From JACQRW01 sp964371935 (GTDB lineage Bacteria; Patescibacteriota; Minisyncoccia; Sungbacterales; HO2-52-23), in the NCBI GenBank assembly GCA_964371935.1, contig CAYJOT010000028.1, positions 1 to 9,414 of the forward strand: DNA of 9,414 bases, given 5' to 3'. Of this stretch, positions 1-5,219 are shown one piece after another. Both the position numbers and the translations under genes were made by a program. Each line of letters begins with the position of its first letter. Position 1 is the first letter of the stretch. The notes beneath the pieces are model-generated. The model was not told the origin of the DNA and made no database searches. It saw only the letters and a list, made by a program, of their open reading frames with translations.

Positions 1-1
1 T

Positions 2-916
2 ATGTCTCAATCAAAACAAAAATCAATTGTTACTGGGGGTGCGGGATTTATAGGTTCGCATATCGTGGATGCGCTGGTGGAGCGCGGGGATGAAGTGCAC
101 ATGATTGACAATCTGTCCGGAGGCAAGCGGGAGAGGCTCAACCCCAAAGCCGTCTTTCACGAAAAAGACATCCGGGATTTTGATGCCATTGCGCCCATAT
201 TCACCGATGCTCATTTCGTATTTCATCTTGCCGCATTGCCGCGTGTTCAGCCCTCGATTGAAGATCCGCGCACTACGCATGACGTAAATGTAACAGGCAC
301 CCTCAATGTGTTGGTAGCGGCGCGCGATGCAAAAGTAAAACGCGTGGTCTACTCGGCTTCGTCCTCCGCATACGGCGATCAAGCCGTAATGCCGATACAC
401 GAAAATATGGCAGCGAACCCTTTAAGCCCGTACGGTCTGCAAAAATATATTGGTGAGTTGCAGTGCAGGCTTTTCTCCCAAATCTATGGCATTGAGACCA
501 TCTCGCTCCGCTATTTTAATGTCTATGGTCCGCGAGCATCTGCCGATGGCGCCTATGCTCTCGTAATCAGCAAATTTTTGGATCAGCGAGCTCACGGACA
601 ACCCATGACTATAGTGCCCGACGGCAAGCAATCGCGGGACTTCACGCATGTGCGCGATGTAGTACGCGCGAACCTGCTTGCCGCTGAATCGCCTAAAGTC
701 GGCAAAGGGGAAGTAATCAACATCGGCGGTGGTCATGATTACAGTGTGCTTGAAATTGCCGATCTCATTGGCGGCTCGACAATAATTGTAGAACCTCGCC
801 TTGAGCCCAGGCGTACGTTTGCCGATATCAGAAAAGCAAAAGAACTCCTTGGCTGGGAACCGACCGTGGATTTCAAAGAGGGGATTGAGGAGTTGAAAAA
901 GATGTACAGCATATAA
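2..916 (+). CDS. NAD-dependent nucleotide-sugar epimerase/dehydratase (extended SDR, GalE/WbpP-like)
   Basis: This is a cytosolic extended short-chain dehydrogenase/reductase of 304 aa that acts on a UDP- or dTDP-linked sugar, most likely as a 4-epimerase. The Rossmann glycine motif GGAGFIG lies at residues 12-18. An acidic residue for the NAD ribose is at D36. A serine cluster at 120-122 precedes the catalytic Y144xxxK148 (in SPYGLQKY), and the family motif RYFNVYGPR is at 170-178. The C-terminal substrate part (about 180-304) looks complete. The start at base 2 fits the family, in which the glycine motif usually begins about ten residues in, but the ribosome-binding region lies outside the window, so the start is not proven. 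The exact substrate cannot be read from the sequence. The next gene downstream is carbohydrate-related, but a separate promoter lies between them. Family assignment is sure; 4-epimerase activity is inference. Confidence 0.93.
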   Translation: MSQSKQKSIVTGGAGFIGSHIVDALVERGDEVHMIDNLSGGKRERLNPKAVFHEKDIRDFDAIAPIFTDAHFVFHLAALPRVQPSIEDPRTTHDVNVTGTLNVLVAARDAKVKRVVYSASSSAYGDQAVMPIHENMAANPLSPYGLQKYIGELQCRLFSQIYGIETISLRYFNVYGPRASADGAYALVISKFLDQRAHGQPMTIVPDGKQSRDFTHVRDVVRANLLAAESPKVGKGEVINIGGGHDYSVLEIADLIGGSTIIVEPRLEPRRTFADIRKAKELLGWEPTVDFKEGIEELKKMYSI

Positions 917-921
917 ACTAT

Positions 922-946
922 ATAGTTGTCAACACTTGACAACTAT
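922..946. promoter_or_regulatory. Palindromic operator candidate overlapping a -35 box
   Basis: This is a perfect inverted repeat with 11-bp arms (ATAGTTGTCAA and TTGACAACTAT) around a 3-bp spacer (CAC). The right arm contains TTGACA at 936-941, the -35 box of the promoter for the gene at 1023. A dimeric regulator bound here would block RNA polymerase. No T-run follows, so a terminator role for the epimerase gene is less likely. Confidence 0.55.
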
Positions 947-965
947 TATGCTCCCAATGTATACT
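936..965 (+). promoter_or_regulatory. Sigma70-type promoter for the GH57-like gene
   Basis: TTGACA at 936-941 and TATACT at 960-965 are separated by 18 bp, which is near consensus. Transcription would begin near 972, giving a leader of about 50 nt before the ATG at 1023. Confidence 0.75.
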
Positions 966-1010
966 TCCCGTAAAGGAGTAGCTTTTTTATATCCAAATAT
1001 CACATAAGAC

Positions 1011-1016
1011 GGAGGT
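1011..1016 (+). promoter_or_regulatory. Strong Shine-Dalgarno site deciding the start at 1023
   Basis: GGAGGT lies 6 nt before the ATG at 1023. It fixes this start and contrasts with other genes in the window that have no Shine-Dalgarno site. Confidence 0.8.
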
Positions 1017-1022
1017 TCACGA

Positions 1023-2204
1023 ATGGGAACAATACATCTTGCATTGTCCGGTAATGCCTTTCATTCAGACGTTCCACAGAAAAGATGGCATGAGATAGAC
1101 TCCGAAAGGTTGGGGTTAGAAATCATCGGCGAAAGCGGCCTGCCAGTTTCTGTTAGCTTTCAGGGAATCGACTTTGAACTATTCCCCTGGCTTAAAGAAA
1201 CTCTTTTGCGATATCCTTCTATTGAATGTGTCCACGCGTCATATGGTCACGGTCTCATCCCATTCATGCATCCTGTGCAGCAAGAATGGGAGATCAAACG
1301 CGGGCCGGGTACGCACCGAGTGACATTTTTCCCGGAATTCTATACACCTGAGGAACACTTTATTCCTGATATGTTCTTTGTATTAGGGCCGCGTACCGTC
1401 GCTTACACTCTATATGAGGGTCCCGGGGTCAAACGGTCCCCTGTATCGGTTACTGGCAATGATCCGGAGAACTTTCCCGCTATTAGATACGGCGACAAAA
1501 CGGGATTAGTTATGAAGGACTTTAACGTTCTGCTTGGCAGATTCTTTGCCTTTCAGCAGGATCCTTATTCATTGAATCAATCACCCTCTTCGCTTTCTCA
1601 ACTGCTTGAAGAGGTGGAACGAATCATGAAAAATATACCAGCCACAGTGATTATCCCTCTTGATATCGAAGCTCCTTATATTGGTTCTCTTGAGGGGGCT
1701 AAAGTCTGGGAAATTTTCGTTAGTGCGCTGAAGCAATCAGGGCTCGATACGTGTTTTGTGTCGCTTGAAAGCGTTATCCACGATGTGGCTGGCGCCAAGG
1801 CGATCACTATGGATCGTCCTCATCGTGAACTGACATCCAAATGGTTCGGTTACGAAGCGCAGTTCGCCTACTACTCGTTTATCCGCGAATTTGAACCAAA
1901 AAACGAACGAGATCACTTTGTTCTTTCTCTCGCCGGCACCTCCGATGTGCTGTCGTCACTCTATCGGAAGGTGACTGCGCTCAAAAGGAGTAAAGAATTG
2001 CTCCTTTCAGCTATTGACTTCACTGGCCGGAGAAGGGAGCTGCGAATCGGTACGGAGAATGAACATGTCTTTGAGCTATGCCGATCAGCATGGTTAGCAT
2101 TGAACAAAGGGCTTCGCTTGACGACTGCCATCAAGAGGCACTGCGATAGACGATCCCTTCTTGTGAAGCGGACTCTCCTTTGGGCAGAAAAATACAATCT
2201 CTAA
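1023..2204 (+). CDS. GH57-like glycoside hydrolase / glucanotransferase-type protein
   Basis: This is a 393-aa soluble protein whose pattern resembles the N-terminal catalytic barrel of glycoside hydrolase family 57 (alpha-amylase, 4-alpha-glucanotransferase and branching enzymes). Visible landmarks are an early FQG(I)DFELF segment (47-54), HASYGHGLIPF (71-81), FFPEF (102-106) with E105 where GH57 carries its nucleophile region, and IPLDIEAPYIG (211-221) with D214 and E216 resembling the acid motif. The usual N-terminal GH57 histidine motif (HQP-like) is not obvious, so activity may be altered or lost. There is no signal peptide, which suggests a cytosolic protein. At 393 aa it is shorter than many full GH57 enzymes. 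It has its own promoter, palindromic operator and Shine-Dalgarno site. The epimerase upstream suggests sugar or glycan metabolism. A polysaccharide-deacetylase-like barrel is an alternative. The family call is moderate; the substrate is unknown. Confidence 0.5.
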   Translation: MGTIHLALSGNAFHSDVPQKRWHEIDSERLGLEIIGESGLPVSVSFQGIDFELFPWLKETLLRYPSIECVHASYGHGLIPFMHPVQQEWEIKRGPGTHRVTFFPEFYTPEEHFIPDMFFVLGPRTVAYTLYEGPGVKRSPVSVTGNDPENFPAIRYGDKTGLVMKDFNVLLGRFFAFQQDPYSLNQSPSSLSQLLEEVERIMKNIPATVIIPLDIEAPYIGSLEGAKVWEIFVSALKQSGLDTCFVSLESVIHDVAGAKAITMDRPHRELTSKWFGYEAQFAYYSFIREFEPKNERDHFVLSLAGTSDVLSSLYRKVTALKRSKELLLSAIDFTGRRRELRIGTENEHVFELCRSAWLALNKGLRLTTAIKRHCDRRSLLVKRTLLWAEKYNL

Positions 2205-2212
2205 ACATGCAT

Positions 2213-2236
2213 TGGGTGGACAATATTGTCCACCCA
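2213..2236. repeat. Perfect 24-bp palindrome (terminator hairpin or operator)
   Basis: The half-site TGGGTGGACAAT is followed directly by its reverse complement, starting 9 bp after the stop codon of the GH57-like gene. As RNA it folds into a 10-bp stem with an ATAT loop. No clear T-run follows (TCACTCTTAG), so it is either a non-canonical terminator or 3'-end stabiliser of the upstream mRNA, or a protein-binding site for the HIT gene 90 bp downstream. Confidence 0.65.
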
Positions 2237-2326
2237 TCACTCTTAGTAAGTATGCGGCAACTGGTTTTTTTCTCGGATATCTGTTATTATTCAAAAGGAA
2301 AGTTTGGGCACTCTAATCAGATTACT

Positions 2327-2815
2327 ATGAGAATTAACTCTTCACTCTATGACTCATTTGCATCTTGCGGTTGCTTTACAACTTTCAAAAACCAGAAGAC
2401 TGACTTCATCAAAGAGTACAGATATTGGTTTTTAACGTTGAATCAAAAACAGGAATTCTTGGGACGATCGCTTCTTATACTTAAAGAGCACAAAATTGAC
2501 GAGAGCGAGCTGACTGAGAAACAGATGCTTGAAAAATATCACATCTATTGTGCATGGAAAAAAGCAATCGACCACGCATTCATGCCCGACAAGATAAATC
2601 AAGCACTTTCCGGCAATGAAGAAACACTTCACCATGGGCATTTACATTGGCATTTCATCCCCCGATATCGTCGCCTCATCTCTTTTGCAGGTCAACACTT
2701 TTTTAACGACACACTGGAAACACAATCACTGCCTATACGTTCGATCAAGACAAAAATTGTATGTCTGCCACATACAAGAGCACTGATCAAAAAAGAATTA
2801 TTGCGATATCTATAA
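2327..2815 (+). CDS. HIT-family (histidine triad) nucleotide hydrolase/transferase
   Basis: Read from the ATG at 2327 this is a 162-aa protein. The histidine triad is H105-L-H107-W-H109-F-I, followed by PRY (112-114). In the HIT superfamily the central triad histidine is the nucleophile that forms a nucleotidyl intermediate on phosphoramidates, dinucleoside polyphosphates or similar substrates. The preceding segment YRYWFLTLNQKQEFLGRSLL (31-50) matches the usual HIT N-terminal strands and helix. The frame stays open upstream to an ATG at 2180, but that start would overlap the previous gene and run through the 24-bp palindrome, and the added 49 residues look unlike a HIT domain, so it was not used. 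No good Shine-Dalgarno site is seen. A TCTAAT box at 2312-2317 lies 9 nt before the ATG, so a near-leaderless start is possible. The substrate is unknown. Confidence 0.85.
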   Translation: MRINSSLYDSFASCGCFTTFKNQKTDFIKEYRYWFLTLNQKQEFLGRSLLILKEHKIDESELTEKQMLEKYHIYCAWKKAIDHAFMPDKINQALSGNEETLHHGHLHWHFIPRYRRLISFAGQHFFNDTLETQSLPIRSIKTKIVCLPHTRALIKKELLRYL

Positions 2816-2827
2816 AGCCAAATTACG

Positions 2828-2858
2828 AAAGGCCGTTGATGAGAATCGGCGGCCTTTT
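2828..2858. terminator. Hairpin between convergent HIT and GNAT genes
   Basis: The 8-bp stem AAAGGCCG (2828-2835) / CGGCCTTT (2850-2857) encloses a 14-nt loop. TTTT follows on the plus side, and a shorter T-run on the minus side. It sits between the ends of two convergent genes and probably stops both, more strongly the plus-strand HIT transcript. Confidence 0.6.
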
Positions 2859-2860
2859 AA

Positions 2861-3439
2861 CTATACTTGCTCGCAGTAGCGATTCCAATACGGAAGCCAG
2901 AGCGCACATGATACACGATAGTAAAGCTCGTCATGCAGTACTCCATCTACCAGACGGGCTTCAGGACATACATCGAAAAGTTTATAGCCGCTGCTCTCAA
3001 GAAGCCGCTGACTGCTTACGTTTGGACGGATTGTCCGACTATAAATCCAATTCAATTTAAGATCGTCGAACGCAATCTTGAGCTGCATAAGCTTGGCTTC
3101 GCGCGCAATACCTCTTCTCCAGTATCGCTTGTTCCCAATCACAGAACCACTGTTGGCAGTTCGTTCCTTGGGGTCAATATTATGCAGATCCACGACGCCA
3201 ACAAAGGTAAACCGTTCAATACTATCCTTGGGCTTGCTCACGAGTATCGCTAGGACTTGGTCACCCACTCTTTTTCCTTGCCGAAGCCATTCACGTTGTT
3301 TTTCCACAGTAAACGGTGGCCGCGAATGAATAAATCGGTTCACCTCGGGATCATTCATATAATTTGTATGCATGGGCAGATACTCCTCGATCATTTCACC
3401 AAGAGCACAACGGCGTCCTTCCATAACGATTTTATGCAT
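2861..3439 (-). CDS. GNAT-family N-acetyltransferase (RimJ/RimL-like)
   Basis: This 192-aa acetyltransferase of the GNAT fold transfers the acetyl group of acetyl-CoA to an amine on a protein N-terminus, antibiotic or small molecule. The N-terminal helix region has YMNDPEVNRF (27-36), a hallmark of the RimJ/RimL-type subgroup. The central strands are FVGVVDLHNID and SGSVIGNKRYWRRGIA; the latter is the acetyl-CoA pyrophosphate-binding loop (R/Q-x-x-G-x-A type). The C-terminal part has RPNVSSQRLLESSGYKL, the typical N-x-x-S-x-x-L-x-x-x-G-Y/F motif. The start is fixed by a strong AAGGAGG site. It begins 23 bp after the stop of the nucleotidyltransferase gene on the same strand, so the two form an operon. 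The substrate is not evident. Confidence 0.88.
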   Translation of the reverse strand: MHKIVMEGRRCALGEMIEEYLPMHTNYMNDPEVNRFIHSRPPFTVEKQREWLRQGKRVGDQVLAILVSKPKDSIERFTFVGVVDLHNIDPKERTANSGSVIGNKRYWRRGIAREAKLMQLKIAFDDLKLNWIYSRTIRPNVSSQRLLESSGYKLFDVCPEARLVDGVLHDELYYRVSCALWLPYWNRYCEQV

Positions 3440-3445
3440 GACTAG

Positions 3446-3452
3446 CCTCCTT
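3446..3452 (-). promoter_or_regulatory. Shine-Dalgarno site of the GNAT gene
   Basis: AAGGAGG on the minus strand lies 6 nt before the ATG at 3439. It is a near-perfect anti-16S match in the short gap between the two operon genes. Confidence 0.85.
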
Positions 3453-3462
3453 TTCTAGAACG

Positions 3463-4230
3463 CTAATGATAAAAAGAACTAAGAACCCAGCCATCTATCC
3501 AAAAACCGCCCATTTTTTCAGCAACATGGGCGGTAAGGCGTTCTACTCTGTCGAGCGCGGCTCCTTTCATACATTCAATAACCAAAACAGCAAACTCTTT
3601 ATCAGGGAACGGAACAATACCGTACTTTCTACAAAATTCTTTATTGGAAAAAAATGAGTGTGTACGCACTGGACGCAGAATTTCTGCACCCAAAAACTTT
3701 GCATAGTATTCGACAATATTTGCGACTCCGGCAAAATAAGCATACTCAAAACCAGGGTCCTCACGATCTGCCAGATCTCGCAGATTATCAATCTGATCCC
3801 ACATGTAATATTTACTCATTTCCACCCATTCTGCATCACGAAATTGCGGTAATGGCATACTCATAAGTTGTCTTGCTTCCTCCTGTAATTTCTTCACCTC
3901 TCCCGTTGAATCAAATTGAATAATACCAGTTGCGATTTTCCTCAAACAATGTCTTTTACCCTGCACCTTATCTTTTTCAATAAGTTCTTTAATAAACTTG
4001 ATGGTGTGAGCATTATACTCTACGAGAAAATCGCCATACTTTTTGTCCCCGCGCCGCCGCCAAGGCGTCCCTTCTTTTAAAATAATATAAACATCTATGT
4101 CGGAATATCTGGTTTGTAATCCCGAAGCAAAACTTCCAACAAGCATAGCCCCTAAGTACTCATTTCTTGTTTTCCATTCTTCCAAAAAAATGCTCAAGGC
4201 ATCTTTGTAAGAGTCATCAAATGGATTCAT
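3463..4230 (-). CDS. Nucleotidyltransferase-fold protein (MNT/ANT-type, polymerase-beta-like)
   Basis: This 255-aa protein has an N-terminal nucleotidyltransferase domain. The signature is G32-S33-x-x-S-G, followed by YSDID with the metal-binding pair D44 and D46. A third carboxylate is likely E71 in FLVEYNAH. The C-terminal half (about 120-255) is helical (YYMWDQIDNLRDLADRED, FAGVANIVEYYAKFLGAE) and resembles the helical domain of aminoglycoside adenylyltransferases and related MNT-type enzymes. Such enzymes transfer AMP or another NMP to a small molecule or protein. Being first in an operon with a GNAT acetyltransferase suggests small-molecule modification, possibly drug inactivation, but this is not proven. 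A toxin-antitoxin MNT role would need a HEPN partner, and none is seen. The start lies 8 nt after a -10 box with no Shine-Dalgarno site, suggesting an almost leaderless mRNA. Confidence 0.82.
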   Translation of the reverse strand: MNPFDDSYKDALSIFLEEWKTRNEYLGAMLVGSFASGLQTRYSDIDVYIILKEGTPWRRRGDKKYGDFLVEYNAHTIKFIKELIEKDKVQGKRHCLRKIATGIIQFDSTGEVKKLQEEARQLMSMPLPQFRDAEWVEMSKYYMWDQIDNLRDLADREDPGFEYAYFAGVANIVEYYAKFLGAEILRPVRTHSFFSNKEFCRKYGIVPFPDKEFAVLVIECMKGAALDRVERLTAHVAEKMGGFWIDGWVLSSFYH

Positions 4231-4238
4231 ATGAGATC

Positions 4239-4268
4239 AGTATATCCTATCGCCTCTATTGTTGTCAA
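4239..4268 (-). promoter_or_regulatory. Sigma70-type promoter of the nucleotidyltransferase-GNAT operon
   Basis: On the minus strand TTGACA (4268-4263) and TATACT (4244-4239) are 18 bp apart. The -10 ends 8 nt before the ATG at 4230, so transcription should start at or within a couple of bases of the start codon. A second minus-strand TTGACA at 4310-4305 with CATAAT 19 bp downstream may be a weaker upstream promoter. Confidence 0.75.
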
Positions 4269-4272
4269 GTAT

Positions 4273-4325
4273 AATCGTCATTATGAGCCATAATGTAGCG
4301 GAAATGTCAACACAAAATGACGATT
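4273..4325. repeat. Nested inverted repeats in the divergent intergenic region
   Basis: The outer 10-bp perfect arms AATCGTCATT (4273-4282) and AATGACGATT (4316-4325) enclose 33 bp. Inside is a second perfect inverted repeat, CATTATG-AGC-CATAATG (4279-4295). The element lies upstream of the minus-strand operon promoter and about 40 bp upstream of the plus-strand -35 box at 4364, where a regulator of either side could bind. Confidence 0.55.
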
Positions 4326-4363
4326 TAAGCAGGAAGTAGACGGTTGAGTTGGTGTACAAAAAT

Positions 4364-4392
4364 TTGACAAATTTTTCTGCTTCTGGTATACT
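4364..4392 (+). promoter_or_regulatory. Strong sigma70-type promoter of the decarboxylase leader unit
   Basis: TTGACA (4364-4369), a 17-bp spacer and TATACT (4387-4392), with an extended -10 TG at 4384-4385. It is the best promoter in the window. The expected transcription start falls on or next to the ATG at 4399, six nucleotides after the -10 box. Confidence 0.85.
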
Positions 4393-4398
4393 GACCCC

Positions 4399-4569
4399 AT
4401 GTTAGCAATAGCACGGAAATTACTGCTGATGGATGTGCCGCGCTTGATGCGTGGCAATGGTCTGTTTCCGTTTAGTTTGTGGCAGACCCAGGATTGGTCT
4501 GGCGGTGGCGGAGGAATGTTGATGTGCCACGAGATGTCGTTGATGAGTCAAAATTATTCAACTGTTTAA
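4399..4569 (+). CDS. Possible leaderless 56-aa microprotein or leader peptide
   Basis: An ATG at the predicted transcription start opens a 56-codon frame that ends in TAA at the foot of the terminator stem. The peptide begins MLAIARKLLLMDVPRLMRG, has a glycine run (GGGGG) in its middle and is rich in Met. It has no recognised domain, and only a weakly hydrophobic N-terminus. Promoter-to-ATG spacing (6 nt) matches that of the gene at 7987, which supports leaderless translation. Against coding, the same bases form strong hairpins and the composition is odd, so the frame could be chance within an RNA gene. If translated, ribosome position on this frame would decide which hairpins form, as in attenuation by a leader peptide. 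It contains three Arg codons in the first 20 (residues 6, 15 and 18). Confidence 0.35.
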   Translation: MLAIARKLLLMDVPRLMRGNGLFPFSLWQTQDWSGGGGGMLMCHEMSLMSQNYSTV

Positions 4570-4600
4570 AATAAAACCCCTTTTGGGGTTTTATTTTTTT
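4568..4600 (+). terminator. Very strong intrinsic terminator before the decarboxylase gene
   Basis: A 13-bp perfect stem (4568-4580 with 4585-4597) has CCCC/GGGG at the top and A/T pairs below, closed by a T4 loop and ending in a run of seven T (4594-4600). It is the strongest terminator in the window, and it lies between a promoter and a gene that has no other promoter. Confidence 0.92.
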
Positions 4601-4620
4601 GCTACCCGTGAAAAATATAT

Positions 4621-5109
4621 ATGGAAAACGCCATTACAATAACATACGGCATAGGAAAAGGGGCTACGACGCTTGCGGCGTTTGATGCAGCACTCTTTGA
4701 TGCGGGAATCGCCAACCATAACTTATTGCATCTTTCTTCAATTATTCCCGCGGGCTTCATTCCTGTTATTGAAAAAACAGATTTGAACTATACTGATGAT
4801 TTTGGCAACAAAATGTATGTCGTGATAGCGGAGAGGCGGGAGACGCGCAAAGAGCATGAGGCATGGGCTGGACTCGGGTGGGTCGTTGCACAAACAAATC
4901 CGCCGAAAGGCCTTTTTGTAGAACATTGCGGCGAGAGCGAAGACCAAGTAATCACGATGATTAAGAAAAGTTTGACTAGCATGGTGGTATACCGGAAAGA
5001 AACATATGGTCCGATACAACACAAGATCGTCGGTATTACCTGCAAAGACGATCCGGTATGCGCCCTGGTGGCGGCGGTGTATGCGAGAGAGGGGTGGAGG
5101 CAACCTTGA
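4621..5109 (+). CDS. pdaD: Pyruvoyl-dependent arginine decarboxylase (PvlArgDC)
   Basis: This 162-aa enzyme decarboxylates L-arginine to agmatine, the first step of one polyamine route and also a means of acid or energy management. The family is made as a proenzyme that cleaves itself at a Ser-Ser bond and turns the second serine into the pyruvoyl cofactor. Here the site is in NLLHLSSIIP, with cleavage expected between S39 and S40, giving a 39-residue beta chain and a 123-residue alpha chain. A conserved glutamate in GLFVEHCGES (E101) fits the family's catalytic acid. The N-terminal ITYGIGKGATTLAAFDAALFDAGI matches the usual beginning, so the start is sound; an in-frame stop at 4609 rules out an upstream start. 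There is no Shine-Dalgarno site and no promoter after the terminator 20 bp upstream, so expression is probably by read-through. No agmatinase or other polyamine gene is nearby. Confidence 0.92.
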   Translation: MENAITITYGIGKGATTLAAFDAALFDAGIANHNLLHLSSIIPAGFIPVIEKTDLNYTDDFGNKMYVVIAERRETRKEHEAWAGLGWVVAQTNPPKGLFVEHCGESEDQVITMIKKSLTSMVVYRKETYGPIQHKIVGITCKDDPVCALVAAVYAREGWRQP

Positions 5110-5112
5110 AAG

Positions 5113-5145
5113 GCCGAGAAAAGTGTCGAAATTATCGGCATTTTT
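5113..5145 (+). terminator. Weak intrinsic terminator after the arginine decarboxylase
   Basis: The stem GCCGA (5113-5117) / TCGGC (5135-5139) with a 17-nt loop is followed by ATTTTT. It starts 4 bp after the stop codon. The stem is short, so termination may be partial. Confidence 0.55.
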
Positions 5146-5176
5146 CGCGTTCTTTCAGAATCATTCCTTTTTGGAC

Positions 5177-5207
5177 AAAAACCTTCAGGCAGTAAAACGC
5201 TGAAGGT
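5177..5207 (-). terminator. Intrinsic terminator of the PQ-loop-like gene
   Basis: Read on the minus strand, an 8-bp perfect stem ACCTTCAG / CTGAAGGT (5207-5200 with 5188-5181) is followed by TTTT (5180-5177). It lies 13 bp after the minus-strand stop codon at 5220, back to back with the decarboxylase terminator. Confidence 0.8.
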
Positions 5208-5219
5208 ATAGATTCCTGC

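Larger units (their letters stand above)
4399..4600 (+). ncRNA. Structured leader / small RNA upstream of arginine decarboxylase
   Basis: A short transcript of about 200 nt is bounded by a strong promoter and a strong intrinsic terminator. Helices seen by eye are TTAGCA/TGCTGA (4402-4407 with 4424-4429), TGCCGCGC/GCGTGGCA (4436-4443 with 4449-4456, 5-nt loop, one G-U), GGTCTG/CAGACC (4459-4464 with 4483-4488) and GTGGC/GCCAC (4505-4509 with 4526-4530). Some are mutually exclusive. CAGACC at 4483 can instead pair with GGTCTG at 4496-4501. CGTGGCA at 4450-4456 can instead pair with TGCCACG at 4525-4531. The decarboxylase ATG lies 20 bp past the terminator without a promoter of its own, so this is plausibly a cis-acting attenuator. 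It does not match any riboswitch or housekeeping RNA I recognise. An independent small RNA or microprotein mRNA is the alternative. Confidence 0.5.

Noticed and set aside
2180..2326. Upstream extension of the HIT gene to an ATG at 2180
   Set aside because: It would overlap the previous gene and translate the 24-bp palindrome, and the extra 49 residues do not look like a HIT domain.
2933..3253. Plus-strand open frame opposite the GNAT gene
   Set aside because: The minus strand has a full GNAT domain with a strong Shine-Dalgarno site; the plus-strand product shows no domain.
927..4313. Shared 9-mer TGTCAACAC at 927-935 and 4305-4313 as a common regulator site
   Set aside because: Part of it is the complement of a -35 box, and the second copy lacks the palindromic partner arm, so chance is likely.
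4273..4325. Inverted repeats as ends of a tiny mobile element
   Set aside because: Only 53 bp, no flanking target duplication and no second copy in the window.
4399..4600. The 200-nt transcript as 6S RNA, SRP RNA or tmRNA
   Set aside because: No long closing stem with a central bubble, no SRP tetraloop or symmetric loop motif, and no tRNA-like ends were seen.
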